NCBI GenBank assembly: GCA_036389315.1
Contig: DASVQF010000011.1
Span: forward strand, 186,001-250,000
From: DASQYE01 sp036389315
GTDB taxonomy: Bacteria; Acidobacteriota; Blastocatellia; Pyrinomonadales; Pyrinomonadaceae
DNA length: 64,000 nt
Direction: 5' to 3'
Shown here one piece after another: positions 51,025 through 63,526 of this stretch. Below the pieces are notes generated by a model. That model did no database searches and was not told the origin of the DNA. It was given only the letters and a program-made list of their open reading frames with translations. Position 1 is the first letter of the stretch. Each line of letters starts with the position of its first letter. A program made the translations under genes and the position numbers.

Positions 51025-52464
51025 ATGAGACTATGGATAACAAGTGCGCTCCTGTTGTGTTTGCCTCTGGTCACGCTCGCGCAACGCTCTCTGAACACGG
51101 CGGCGCGGGCCGAGGCGGCAAACCCACAGCCCAGTCGTACGCAAACCCAAAAGGCTCCGCAGCGCAAGCTCTTTCCGTACGACTACACGATTGACGATCT
51201 GCCGAACGGCTTGCGGCTCGTCACCATCCCAACAGATTATCCGAACCTCGTCGCCCTCTACATCGTCGTCTCGACGGGCTCGCGCAACGAAGTCGAGCCG
51301 GGCAAGAGCGGTTACGCTCACCTCTTCGAGCACCTCATGTTTCGCGGCAGCGAGAACTACACTTCCGAACAGCGCGACGAGATATTGAAGCGCGCGGGCG
51401 CTTCCTCGAACGCTTATACGACGGATGACCGCACGGTCTATCACGAAGTCTTCGCCAAAGAAGACCTCGACCAGATCATGAAGCTTGAGGCCGACCGCTT
51501 CCAGCGTCTCAAGTATGAAGAGGCGGCTTACAAGACGGAGACGCGCGCGGTGCTCGGCGAATACAACAAGAACAGCGCGAGCCCCTTCTCCAAGCTCTAC
51601 GAGAAGCTCAGAGAGACGGCCTTCGGCACGCACACCTACACGCACACCACCATGGGCTTCATCAAAGACATTGAGGACATGCCCAACCAGTACCAGTACA
51701 GCCTGGAATTCTACAAGCGTTACTATCGCCCCGAATACACGACCATCGTCATCGCCGGAGACGTGACGCACCAACAGGCACTAGACCTGACCAAGAAATA
51801 TTTCGGCACTTGGCAGCGCGGCAACTACGCCCCGCAGATTCCTAAAGAGCCGAAGCAGACAGAGCCGCGCACGGCCCACGTCGATTGGGCTTCGCCGACG
51901 CTGCCCTACATGGTCGTAGGTTTTCGCGGGCCCGCTTACTCCGACACGGAGAAGGACAAGGCTGCGCTCGACCTGCTGGCGCAGGTGGCTTTCGGCGACA
52001 ACTCGGAGCTTTATCAAAAGCTCGTGCTCAAGGAGCAGAAGGTTGACTTTGTCGCCCCGAGCTTCGACGACCAGATAGACCCCGAGCTGTTCAGCATCTT
52101 CTCGCGCATCAAAGATCAGAAGGACATGGATTACGTGCGCGACCAGATTCTTCAGACCTTCGAGAAGTATAAGAAGGATTTGATTCCGCAGGCGAAACTG
52201 GACGCCACGCGCTCGCGCCTGCGCTACAGCGTCGCGCTCTCCTTCAATAGCTCCGAGGCGATTGCGAGCGGCATTGCGCCCTACATCGCTTTGCGTCGCA
52301 CGCCCGACACGATCAACCGGCTCTTCGCGCTCTACGACACGATCACGCCCGAAGACATACGCGCGGCCGCGCAGAAGTATTTCGTCGAAAACCAGCGGAC
52401 TATCGTGACGCTCTCGACGAAGCCGGCCACAACTACTTCGACAAGCAAAGGGGGCGAGGAATAG
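51025..52464 (+). CDS. M16-family zinc peptidase (active subunit)
   Basis: 479 residues with signal peptide (LLLCLPLVTLA). Inverted zinc motif HLFEH (H99, E102, H103) and the downstream Glu in ETRAVLGEYNKN identify an insulinase/processing-peptidase family enzyme; the C-terminal M16 half is complete. AGGAG precedes the ATG. Forms a pair with the next gene. Confidence 0.92.
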   Translation: MRLWITSALLLCLPLVTLAQRSLNTAARAEAANPQPSRTQTQKAPQRKLFPYDYTIDDLPNGLRLVTIPTDYPNLVALYIVVSTGSRNEVEPGKSGYAHLFEHLMFRGSENYTSEQRDEILKRAGASSNAYTTDDRTVYHEVFAKEDLDQIMKLEADRFQRLKYEEAAYKTETRAVLGEYNKNSASPFSKLYEKLRETAFGTHTYTHTTMGFIKDIEDMPNQYQYSLEFYKRYYRPEYTTIVIAGDVTHQQALDLTKKYFGTWQRGNYAPQIPKEPKQTEPRTAHVDWASPTLPYMVVGFRGPAYSDTEKDKAALDLLAQVAFGDNSELYQKLVLKEQKVDFVAPSFDDQIDPELFSIFSRIKDQKDMDYVRDQILQTFEKYKKDLIPQAKLDATRSRLRYSVALSFNSSEAIASGIAPYIALRRTPDTINRLFALYDTITPEDIRAAAQKYFVENQRTIVTLSTKPATTTSTSKGGEE

Positions 52465-53985
52465 ATGATGTTAAGGACACTCACTGTCTCGTTGATGATC
52501 GGGGCGCTCGCGCTCTCTGCCCTGGCGCTCGAAGGCGGCGAGCGCACTGCGGCCGCGACGGCCAAGATGAACGCCGTGCTGCAACCGAACCGCTCGCCGC
52601 TCGTCACCTTCCGCATCCTGTTCATGACGGGCTCGGCCGCAGACCCGAAGGGGAAAGAGGGCGTGGCCGCTTTGACGGCGGCGCTGCTTTCGCAGGGCGG
52701 CTCGCGCACCATGACCTACGACCAGATCACGGAAGCCTTCTACCCGATGGCGACCAGTTTCAACTGGCAGATCGACAAAGAGATGACCGTCTTCACGGGC
52801 ACGACGCACATCGATAATCTAGACCGTTACTACGGGATCATCAGCCAGATGTTGCTCGACCCGGGATTTCGCGAGGACGATTTCAATCGTCTGAAGACGG
52901 ACGCGATCAACTTCCTGAAAGTCTCGCTGCGCGAAGGCAACGACGAGGAGCTGGGCAAGGAATATCTCTACAATCTGATCTACGCCGGACATCCTTACGG
53001 CCATCACAACATCGGCAGCCTCTCAGCGCTGCAAAGCCTGACGATTGCCGACGTGCGCGACTTCTACAAGCAGAACTACACGCAGGCGAACATGGTCTTG
53101 GGGTTGGCGGGCGGTTATCCGACCGACTTTCCCAAGCGGGTCGAGGCCGATTTCGCGAAGCTTCCGGCGGGGCAGGCGGCGACCACGAAATTTGAAGCGC
53201 CGAAATTAGCAGAAGGGATGCGGATTGAACTAATCAAGCGTGACACGCGCTCGACGGCCATCTCGCTGGGATTTCCCATTTCGGTCAGGCGCGGCGACAA
53301 GGATTGGGCGGCGCTCGCCGTCGTCGCTTCCTATTTCGGCCAGCACCGCTCTTCCAACAGCTACCTCTACGGGCGGCTGCGCGAAGCGCGCGGCTTGAAC
53401 TACGGCGACTATGCCTACATAGAATATTTCCCGCGCGGGATGTTCCAGTTCACGCCCGATCCGAACCTGGGCCGCCAGCAGCAGATTTTCCAGATATGGA
53501 TTCGACCCGTAGAGCCCATGAACAGCATGTTCGCGCTCAGAGCCGCGCTCTACGAATATGACAAGCTGGTGAAGGACGGAATGTCTAAAGAGGCGTTTGA
53601 GACGACGCGCGAGTTCCTGTCGAAGTACACGAACATCCTGACGCAGACGCAGGACGCGCAACTCGGCTATGCGCTGGACAGCCGCTACTACGGCATCCCG
53701 GACTTCAACGCCTACATGCGCGAGCAGCTCTCGCGGCTCACGCTTCAGGATGTCAACAACGCCATCCAGAAGTATCTCAAGTCCGACCGGATGCAGATCG
53801 TTCTGGTGACGAAGGATGCCGAAGGCTTGCGCGACGCCATCCTCAGCGGCAAGCCCTCTCCGATCACCTACGTCTCGCCGAAGCCGAAGGAGATCACGGA
53901 CGAAGACAAGCTCATCGAAGCCTACAAGATCAACGTCCGGCCGGAGAACGTCCGCGTCGTTCCCGTCGAAAAGGTCTTCGAGTAA
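52465..53985 (+). CDS. M16-family peptidase homologue lacking the zinc motif
   Basis: 506 residues, starts immediately after the previous stop. Same fold, but the zinc site is replaced (VAALTAALLSQGGSRT instead of HxxEH), as in the non-catalytic partner of M16 heterodimers. Contains the substrate-binding R/Y region (LYGRLREARGLNYGDY). Signal peptide present. Likely forms a periplasmic heterodimer with the upstream protein. Confidence 0.9.
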   Translation: MMLRTLTVSLMIGALALSALALEGGERTAAATAKMNAVLQPNRSPLVTFRILFMTGSAADPKGKEGVAALTAALLSQGGSRTMTYDQITEAFYPMATSFNWQIDKEMTVFTGTTHIDNLDRYYGIISQMLLDPGFREDDFNRLKTDAINFLKVSLREGNDEELGKEYLYNLIYAGHPYGHHNIGSLSALQSLTIADVRDFYKQNYTQANMVLGLAGGYPTDFPKRVEADFAKLPAGQAATTKFEAPKLAEGMRIELIKRDTRSTAISLGFPISVRRGDKDWAALAVVASYFGQHRSSNSYLYGRLREARGLNYGDYAYIEYFPRGMFQFTPDPNLGRQQQIFQIWIRPVEPMNSMFALRAALYEYDKLVKDGMSKEAFETTREFLSKYTNILTQTQDAQLGYALDSRYYGIPDFNAYMREQLSRLTLQDVNNAIQKYLKSDRMQIVLVTKDAEGLRDAILSGKPSPITYVSPKPKEITDEDKLIEAYKINVRPENVRVVPVEKVFE

Positions 53986-54007
53986 AGGCGAATTTCAAAT
54001 AGGATAG

Positions 54008-54063
54008 ACAGGATGGGCAGGATAAGAGAAGCTATAGCTTTCTTCTTATCCTGCCCATCCTGT
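54008..54063. terminator. 19-bp perfect inverted repeat between convergent genes
   Basis: Arms 54008-54026 (ACAGGATGGGCAGGATAAG) and 54045-54063 are exact complements, loop 18 nt and itself partly self-complementary. Serves as bidirectional terminator between the M16 gene (ends 53985) and the DUF5916 gene (ends 54075). Confidence 0.8.
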
Positions 54064-54074
54064 TAATTTCCTTC

Positions 54075-57227
<3,153 letters not shown>

Positions 57228-57489
57228 ACTGTTGCCCGCTTCCCTCAATTGGTCAATTTTCTGAATGCTCGTGTTGCTTCGGATGCTCTGAGCGTGGCCC
57301 CGAGGATGCCGGATTTATTGCTTAAACGCCTCTTAGGATATGCCTGTTTCAGTAAATTTGTAAAAAATCCCGAACAATCCGGAGCCGGGCAAAATAAAAA
57401 GCGCACGGCCTGGGAGATCTAAGGGTTGCGCTTTCCTGAATTCTAAGACGTGGCGTGTGGCTTCGGCTGTTATCACGCGAGCGAGCGGC

Positions 57490-59418
57490 TCAGGGCTCTT
57501 CGCCTGTGTGCCTGAGGACTACGCGCCCGTCGCCCGTGTGCAGCCTGAAGACTGTGCCGCCGCCGCCGATCCTCCAACGCCGCAGCCGGCGCGAAGGATT
57601 TTGCTGCTCCTCGACGGCCCCGGCATCGTTGATGACCGATTCCGCGTCCGTCTCGATAGTAGCATTAGCGCCCGCCGGTAGCGCAAGCGAGATGGAGCCG
57701 TCACCCGTGCGCGCCGAAAGCTGATCGAAGCGCCCCGCGAGGCTGATTGAGCCGTCGCCCGTGCGCGTCTCGACCTGCCCGTCAAAGCCGACGATGCGAA
57801 TGCGGCCGTCGCCCGTCGTGGCGTTCAATTGCCCGCGCCCGTTCTCGACCGTGATGGGCCCATCGCCCGTGCGCAGGTCTAGCTGGCCGCCGACGCCTTC
57901 GAGGCGAATCTGGCCGTCGCCCGAGACTGCGCGCAGGGTCGTGCTGCGCGGCACGTAGACTTCAAAGCTGACGCTGGCGTTGATGTTGGTCGTGCCGGGC
58001 TTCAGGCGCTCGGCGAAGGCTTTATCGAACTCCGCGACGACCGAGACTTCAGAGCCGCCACGCTGATCCATGCTCACCCGTATGCCCTGCTTCTGCTGAT
58101 CGTCGCGGGCGCGCGAGACGGCGTTGACTGTAACCTCCGGCTTGTCCCACGCGCGCACGACGACGTGGCCGTCAAAGGTCTGCACAGTCACACGCGGCGT
58201 GCCGCTGACGGCAAAAGTCTTCGTCTCGCGGTTGACGACGGGCAGACCGCCGCTCATCACGTAGACACTTTGCTCGCGCGAGGCGTCACGCGTAGCGTTG
58301 CGCGCTTCGATCTGTGTGCGACGGATTTCACGCTGCTGCTCGCGCACGATTCTTTGTGCTTCGCGCTGCTGCTCCCTGATCGTCGCATCGTGCCCGCGCA
58401 GGGCTTCGCGCGCGGCCCTTTGCGCTTCGCGTTGAATCTCGACCTGCGCGCGCTGCACCTCTCGTTGCGCCTCGCGCGCGGCCTCGCGCACCTCTTCCCT
58501 CTGGCGCTCAATCTCTGCGTCCGACTCCTCCGTCTCGCTCTTTGCCGGCAGCAGATTGGTCGCGGGGCTCAAGGGGCGGCCGTCGGCCGCGTGTGTGATG
58601 TTGATCGAGCCGTTGACATTGCTGAGCTTGACGCGCGTGCCGCCCTGGCCCAGGCGTCCGGCCAGATCGCGCCCGACATATTTGCCGCGCCGCACGGGCA
58701 GCCCGAAGTCATTGCTGATGCCGCCGTGCACCGTCGAGGCTTTCAGCTCGGCGTTGGAGTCCGAGGGGATCGTCAACTGGAGGCTGCCGTTGACGGAGCT
58801 GAGCGAGATGGGCTTCGCCTGGTCTAAGCGGTCGAAGACGGCTTCAAGGCGGCCGTTGATGGTCGAGAGACGCGCTTCGCCGATGAGCCCGCGCGCAGTG
58901 ACGCGGCCGTTGATGGACGAGGCCCGGACATCGCCCGCGACGCCCGTGATCTCAAGCCCGCCGTTAATCAACTCAATCGAATCCAGGCGAGCGCCCCTCG
59001 GCACGGTCAGCGTGTATTCGACCGAGGCAGGGTTGTTGCGCCGCCCGTAGTCGTCGCTCGTGAAATTCAGGTTGCGGTCGGGATAGTTTGTCTTGATGTG
59101 AAGGCTGCCCGCGTTGGCCGTGACTTCGATCTTGGCTTCGTCGAGCCGCTCTCGCGTGTAGGCGCGCTTGACGGCATCCACCTTGACCTCGTTGCGCTCC
59201 CAGGCCGCGATGCGAACAGAGCCGTTGATGTTTTCCAGGCTCACGCGCCCGTCGGCCGAGAGCGGGTAGCTCTGGTGAAACTCTTCCGTGAGCTGTTCGT
59301 TGGTCTGCGTGCGCGCGTCGCTCGACGCCGTCACGAGCAGGCCGAGAGCGGCGACGGCTGCAATGAAGGCCAGCAAGCCTCTCCTGATTCCAGTCTTTTT
59401 GATTTCTCTCGTTAGCAT
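57490..59418 (-). CDS. DUF4097 beta-repeat protein with internal coiled coil
   Basis: 642 residues from ATG 59418. Signal peptide (LLAFIAAVAALGLLV). Two DUF4097 beta-solenoid-like domains: ~60-290 (NINGSVRIAAWERNEV, SSINGRVTARGL) and ~430-620 (FDGHVVVRAWDKPEVTV, RTGDGSISLAG repeats). They are separated by ~90 residues of Arg/Gln/Ala/Glu-rich helix (EVREAAREAQREVQRAQ), probably a coiled coil. Exported, likely envelope-associated. Last gene of the sigma-factor operon. Confidence 0.8.
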   Translation of the reverse strand: MLTREIKKTGIRRGLLAFIAAVAALGLLVTASSDARTQTNEQLTEEFHQSYPLSADGRVSLENINGSVRIAAWERNEVKVDAVKRAYTRERLDEAKIEVTANAGSLHIKTNYPDRNLNFTSDDYGRRNNPASVEYTLTVPRGARLDSIELINGGLEITGVAGDVRASSINGRVTARGLIGEARLSTINGRLEAVFDRLDQAKPISLSSVNGSLQLTIPSDSNAELKASTVHGGISNDFGLPVRRGKYVGRDLAGRLGQGGTRVKLSNVNGSINITHAADGRPLSPATNLLPAKSETEESDAEIERQREEVREAAREAQREVQRAQVEIQREAQRAAREALRGHDATIREQQREAQRIVREQQREIRRTQIEARNATRDASREQSVYVMSGGLPVVNRETKTFAVSGTPRVTVQTFDGHVVVRAWDKPEVTVNAVSRARDDQQKQGIRVSMDQRGGSEVSVVAEFDKAFAERLKPGTTNINASVSFEVYVPRSTTLRAVSGDGQIRLEGVGGQLDLRTGDGPITVENGRGQLNATTGDGRIRIVGFDGQVETRTGDGSISLAGRFDQLSARTGDGSISLALPAGANATIETDAESVINDAGAVEEQQNPSRRLRRWRIGGGGTVFRLHTGDGRVVLRHTGEEP

Positions 59419-59473
59419 AACTTTGAAGCACTCTTTTCTATATTGGTTAGAACTGAAGCGAACGCCGAGCGGC

Positions 59474-60250
59474 TCAGGCGACGGGGCCGCGCCTGAGCGT
59501 GATCTGCCCACTGACGCTTGAGATGGAGATACGCGTGCCGCCGCTGCCGATCTGCGCGCGGTAATCCGAATCGCCGACCTTATCAACCCTCACGCCCGGT
59601 ATCTCGCTTGAGAAGTCGCCCGAGATGCTTGAGACGCTGACATCTGCGTTGACCGAATCGGCGACGGCGAGCGTGACCTGGCCGCTGATGCTGTCCAGGC
59701 GCAGGCCGTGCCTGTTGAGCCGCACGATATTAAGGTTGACCTGGCCGCTCACGCTGCTGATGTTGAGATCGCCGCCGGCCTGTTCGATCCAGACACCGCC
59801 GCTGATACTGCTGAGGCGCGTGCTGCCGTCAATGGCTGCTATGTGCACGTCGCCGCTCACGCTCTCGATGCGGAGGTTGACGTTGCGGGGAAGTCGCAGG
59901 CGCACGCGCTGGCGGGCACGAACCGTGCGGCAATCCTGTTCGTGACTGATGGAGAGTCCGGCGGCCGTCTGCTCGACGACGGTGCGATAACAATCAAGCT
60001 CGCGCTGAGTCTCGGCCGAGCGAACGATGTGGACATCGGCCGTGTTACTGTTGGAAGTTTCTACGTCGACGGGGCCGCTGATGGTGGCTACGGAAACGGT
60101 CGCGCCCGGCGCGAGCTGGAAGCTGCGGTTAATCTCTTCCTTCACGGGCAGGTCGCGCTCACCTTGCGCGCTCGCGCTCATGAGCCCGGCTCCCATCAGA
60201 AGCGTCGCCATTAAAAGGGCGTGCAGTATCATCATCAATCTGTTTCTCAT
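59474..60250 (-). CDS. DUF4097 secreted protein
   Basis: 258 residues from ATG 60250 (GAGG 6 nt upstream; further in-frame starts at 60256 and 60262). Signal peptide (ALLMATLLMGAGLMSASAQG). Repeating beta-strand units containing SVSGDVHIAAID, SSISGGVWIEQAG, SSVSGQVNLNIV, DSISGQVTLAVA: DUF4097-type. One Cys pair (DCYRTV, QDCRTV) could form a disulphide. Confidence 0.85.
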   Translation of the reverse strand: MRNRLMMILHALLMATLLMGAGLMSASAQGERDLPVKEEINRSFQLAPGATVSVATISGPVDVETSNSNTADVHIVRSAETQRELDCYRTVVEQTAAGLSISHEQDCRTVRARQRVRLRLPRNVNLRIESVSGDVHIAAIDGSTRLSSISGGVWIEQAGGDLNISSVSGQVNLNIVRLNRHGLRLDSISGQVTLAVADSVNADVSVSSISGDFSSEIPGVRVDKVGDSDYRAQIGSGGTRISISSVSGQITLRRGPVA

Positions 60251-60282
60251 CTTCATCCTCACAAAAATTTTTGGTTATCTTG

Positions 60283-61197
60283 CTACTCACCGGCGCATCC
60301 GCCGCTCGCGCCCGTGCCTGTCATGATGAGCGGAAGGGGCGCGCTCTGCGGTGGCGCTAGTGGCAGATTCGCGGCGATGCTGCCTGCGGCCTCATCTGTG
60401 ACGACGAGCGGCATGGCCAATTCATACGCCAGCCCGGTTATCGTCTCTCTTTGGGCCCGGCTCAACTCCTGGTGCGCGGCCCTGTCTATTTGGAGCTGCA
60501 AAAGTCTCAGAGCCTTTTTCACGGCCTTTGCTTTTTGAGTCTGCGCGCGAGCGGCGGCGGCAGAGCGCGTCTGTCGTAGAGCCGCCTCTGTGTCGTCACC
60601 GGCTGCGAGAGGGCTGACCTCCGTCGCCTGGGCGCGAGCGGGCGCGAAGCCCGTCACTCGCACAGTCCTCAAAGTATGACCCGCCAGCTCAAGCTCGTCT
60701 CCATCCTGCCCGCCGGTCAAAACGTGTATGGGCCCAGCCGTCTCTTCTACCTGCTCGGGCGTCGCTTCCAGTTCTCTTGCGGCGACGAGCAAGGCGACTT
60801 CCCCGTCGGTTGGCCCAGCCTGTCTGATCGCTTCGGCCCGGCCTTCGCGATGGTTGGCCGTGAGCGGTAAAAGCTCTGCACGTTGGACGCGCGACGGCTG
60901 TTCCGGCCTCTCTGCTTTGACGATCTCGATTCTGATCGTCTGGGCAAGCGCGGGGCGATAAGAGTATGGAAGCTCCTGGCCCGGCTGGTTCAGTGAACAG
61001 GTCTGTGCCTGCGCCCGGAAGCTTTGCGGAGCCTGTGCGGCAGGCTGCGCGTAGGAGTTGAGGAAGCCAGCCCACAATCCGGATGTCGCCCATGTGGCGG
61101 CCTGTGCCCTGAGGCTATCGTACTGCTTCAAAGCTTCCTGTGCGGTCGTCAGGGTCGTGACCATCACCACCATTATGACCATCCATTTGTGTCTCAT
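60283..61197 (-). CDS. Exported hypothetical protein in the DUF4097 operon
   Basis: Unrecognised, ~304 residues. ATG 61197 with GGGAGG about 9 nt upstream and a short hydrophobic N-terminus (WMVIMVVMVTTLTTA). Ala/Gln-rich; a central beta-type segment (ETAGPIHVLTGGQDGDELEL) and a C-terminal helix rich in Ala/Gln/Lys. Ends with ...GASGGCAGE. It sits between DUF4097 genes and may be anchored or secreted. Confidence 0.65.
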   Translation of the reverse strand: MRHKWMVIMVVMVTTLTTAQEALKQYDSLRAQAATWATSGLWAGFLNSYAQPAAQAPQSFRAQAQTCSLNQPGQELPYSYRPALAQTIRIEIVKAERPEQPSRVQRAELLPLTANHREGRAEAIRQAGPTDGEVALLVAARELEATPEQVEETAGPIHVLTGGQDGDELELAGHTLRTVRVTGFAPARAQATEVSPLAAGDDTEAALRQTRSAAAARAQTQKAKAVKKALRLLQLQIDRAAHQELSRAQRETITGLAYELAMPLVVTDEAAGSIAANLPLAPPQSAPLPLIMTGTGASGGCAGE

Positions 61198-61420
61198 CTT
61201 TCCCAAGCCTCCCTGAACCTTCACGCGCCTCGGAGAATCTTTTCGGTTTAAGCTGATCTCGGAGCAGCGGGGCAGGGCCTCTTTCTCTTAAAGGCCCCCG
61301 GCCAGCGAACCCTTTTTCCGTCGCTCTGATATGAAAACACCGCTCGGAAATCTTTTGTGGCAGGAAATTTTGGGCCGAGGCGAGAGAAAGGCGCTCGGAG
61401 GGGTGGCCGGGCCTCTCGCC

Positions 61421-62551
61421 CTAGCGGCGGCGCAGGTAGACTGTGCCACTGAACGAGGCCAGGTTGAGCGTCGCGTCGCCGCCGCCGAAGATGCCGTTGA
61501 GGCGCTCCAAGCCTTGCGAGTGCGGGTCGGGTGCGGGCCTCGGGTGCGGCGCGGGCCTCGGCGCTGGTGAAGGTCTCCCATCATCATCGTCGTCGTCCGT
61601 CTCATCCGAGGCAGGGGCGACGGGCGTCGCAGGGCTCGGAGTAGTCGGCGGCCTGGGCGCGCCGACTGCTGCGGGGCGGGCCGGGTCGTCTGCCGGAGTG
61701 ATCGGGAAATCCGAAACAATATCGCCGCCGCGCGAGACCTTCGCGTTGACCTTGAAAGAAGAGTCGGCCGGCATGTTGAGCGTCACGTCGCCCGACATGG
61801 TCTTGAAATCATAGCGGCCGCCGCGCGCCAGCGCGCCCGTCATGTTCAGGCTCCCGCTCACGGACTTGGCATGCACCTGCGATTGAGCGACCCCTTTGAG
61901 GATCACGTCGCCGCTCACAGTCCCGGCCTCGAAATCATCGCCGGGGCTGATGGAGCTGATGTTGGTCGCCTCGACAGAACCGCTGACGGAGCCGAGCTGG
62001 ACGCGGCCGCTCGAATCCTTGAGCGTGATGTCGCCGCTCAGGGCGCGCGCTTCGACGAGCCTTGAGATGTGCTGCAAGACTATGTCGCCGCTCTGTGCCT
62101 CGACGCGAGCTTCGGCTACGTCCGAGACGGTGATGTCTCCGTCGCGGGTCTGAAGCTGGACGATAGCGCCGCGCGGGACGCTCAATTCGACATCCGAGAA
62201 AGCATTACAGCTTCCGAACTCAGGGCCGCGCGGCCCGTCGGCCGGGTCGGATACCATCACCTCTATGCGCGAGGCCGGGCCCGTAGCGTTGGCGCTCGCA
62301 CGCCGCAGCTCTATCTTTTCGGCATCGCCCGAGCGCGCCGTGACTTCGTTGCGATCCCACCCTTTGACGTTGATGCTGCCCGAGGCTATGCAGAGCGAGA
62401 CGATCACGTTGGGCTCGACGGCGACGGTCTGCTCTATGACCGAGGGTCGAGCGGCGGATGCGCCTTCGCCCGCAGCCCTTGCAGTAGCCGCCGACAGGAG
62501 CGAGGAGGCGAGCGCGATCAAGATTAATAGATTCTTTAATTTCATCCTCAT
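61421..62551 (-). CDS. DUF4097 secreted protein with acidic Pro-rich linker
   Basis: 376 residues. Signal peptide (LLILIALASSLLSAATARA). DUF4097 beta-repeats ~60-270 (IASGSINVKGWDRNEV, RDGDITVSDV, ALSGDITLKDSSG, KSVSGSLNMTG). A linker of ~70 residues is Pro- and Ala-rich with DETDDDDDDG, and a short conserved C-terminus (FSGTVYLRRR) closes the last strand. Follows the anti-sigma gene by 15 nt. Confidence 0.85.
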   Translation of the reverse strand: MRMKLKNLLILIALASSLLSAATARAAGEGASAARPSVIEQTVAVEPNVIVSLCIASGSINVKGWDRNEVTARSGDAEKIELRRASANATGPASRIEVMVSDPADGPRGPEFGSCNAFSDVELSVPRGAIVQLQTRDGDITVSDVAEARVEAQSGDIVLQHISRLVEARALSGDITLKDSSGRVQLGSVSGSVEATNISSISPGDDFEAGTVSGDVILKGVAQSQVHAKSVSGSLNMTGALARGGRYDFKTMSGDVTLNMPADSSFKVNAKVSRGGDIVSDFPITPADDPARPAAVGAPRPPTTPSPATPVAPASDETDDDDDDGRPSPAPRPAPHPRPAPDPHSQGLERLNGIFGGGDATLNLASFSGTVYLRRR

Positions 62552-62566
62552 GTAATAGTTCCAATC

Positions 62567-63526
62567 CTAGCGATATATCGTCGAGAGCTGGGCCTGTTCG
62601 GCCATCGTATTCATCAATTCAACCTTGCTCTGGTAAGCCGAGAGCAGGAATTCGGTCGCGTCCTTGTCGTTCGGGTTACGCTGCGCGACGACGCGCGTCT
62701 GCGCTATGGCCTCGTCCACGACCTGTAGATTGCGCTCGTACTCCGCGCGCAGCGTCGGCCTCAGCGCATTATCACCGCTCGACTTGATGGCCGTGTCCAG
62801 CGACGCGATGACCTTCAAGTAGTTCTTCTCGCCCGGCAGCAATCGAACCGAAGCCACTTCTTGCGAAGTCTCCACAGTATTCGTCTCCGGCGTAAACGGT
62901 TCAGTCCTGCGCGCAGGCCCGGCGTTTAGAGAGCGCGGCCGCTGGGTTCTTCTGTTAAGGGCGAGCGCAACGCTGTCCTGCTTAGTAGATGCCGCATTCG
63001 TAGACGCTGCCTTCGCAGTCACAGCACCCGGATTATCCCTGACAGCCTCTTTGCTTCCCGCCTCATATCCTGCGAGCGCGGGCGTCTTTACGGCGCGGGC
63101 GACATTCAGGCCAGACTCGGCGGGGCGCAGCATTATGAAAGCGAAGAGCGCGCCGAATGCCAAGACGGCCAGGAGGCTGGCGAAGCCCATAGCGTGTTGC
63201 GGCGCGAAGGAGAAGGGAGCCATGAGCCCTGCGAGCCAGGAGCGCAGGCGCGCGTCCTTAGCTTTTCGGGCCGAGCGGCTCTGCTCGGCTTCCAGTTCGG
63301 CTATGCTCGCGTCCAGGCGCAGGCGCAGGCGGCCCGTCGGCACGCTCAAGGCCAGCTCGGGCGCGAACGCCTCGGCCATCATCAAAGACTCCGCTTCGAT
63401 CTCGCGCGCGACCGTCGCGCACTCGGCGCAGGCGGCGATGTGCGTCGCCACGCGCTCCATCTGCTCGGGGGAGAGTTCGCCGTCAAAATAGGCTTGTAAC
63501 ACGTCCTCTTGCACGCACTCTCTCAT
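62567..63526 (-). CDS. Anti-sigma factor with zinc-finger (zf-HC2-like) domain
   Basis: 319 residues. N-terminal cytoplasmic ASD: LQAYFDGELSPEQMERVATH and HIAACAEC (HxxxCxxC). A single membrane helix at ~residues 115-135 (FASLLAVLAFGALFAFIML) precedes a periplasmic region of ~180 residues. Start overlaps the sigma stop by 4 nt, so it almost certainly binds that sigma factor and senses an envelope signal. Confidence 0.85.
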   Translation of the reverse strand: MRECVQEDVLQAYFDGELSPEQMERVATHIAACAECATVAREIEAESLMMAEAFAPELALSVPTGRLRLRLDASIAELEAEQSRSARKAKDARLRSWLAGLMAPFSFAPQHAMGFASLLAVLAFGALFAFIMLRPAESGLNVARAVKTPALAGYEAGSKEAVRDNPGAVTAKAASTNAASTKQDSVALALNRRTQRPRSLNAGPARRTEPFTPETNTVETSQEVASVRLLPGEKNYLKVIASLDTAIKSSGDNALRPTLRAEYERNLQVVDEAIAQTRVVAQRNPNDKDATEFLLSAYQSKVELMNTMAEQAQLSTIYR

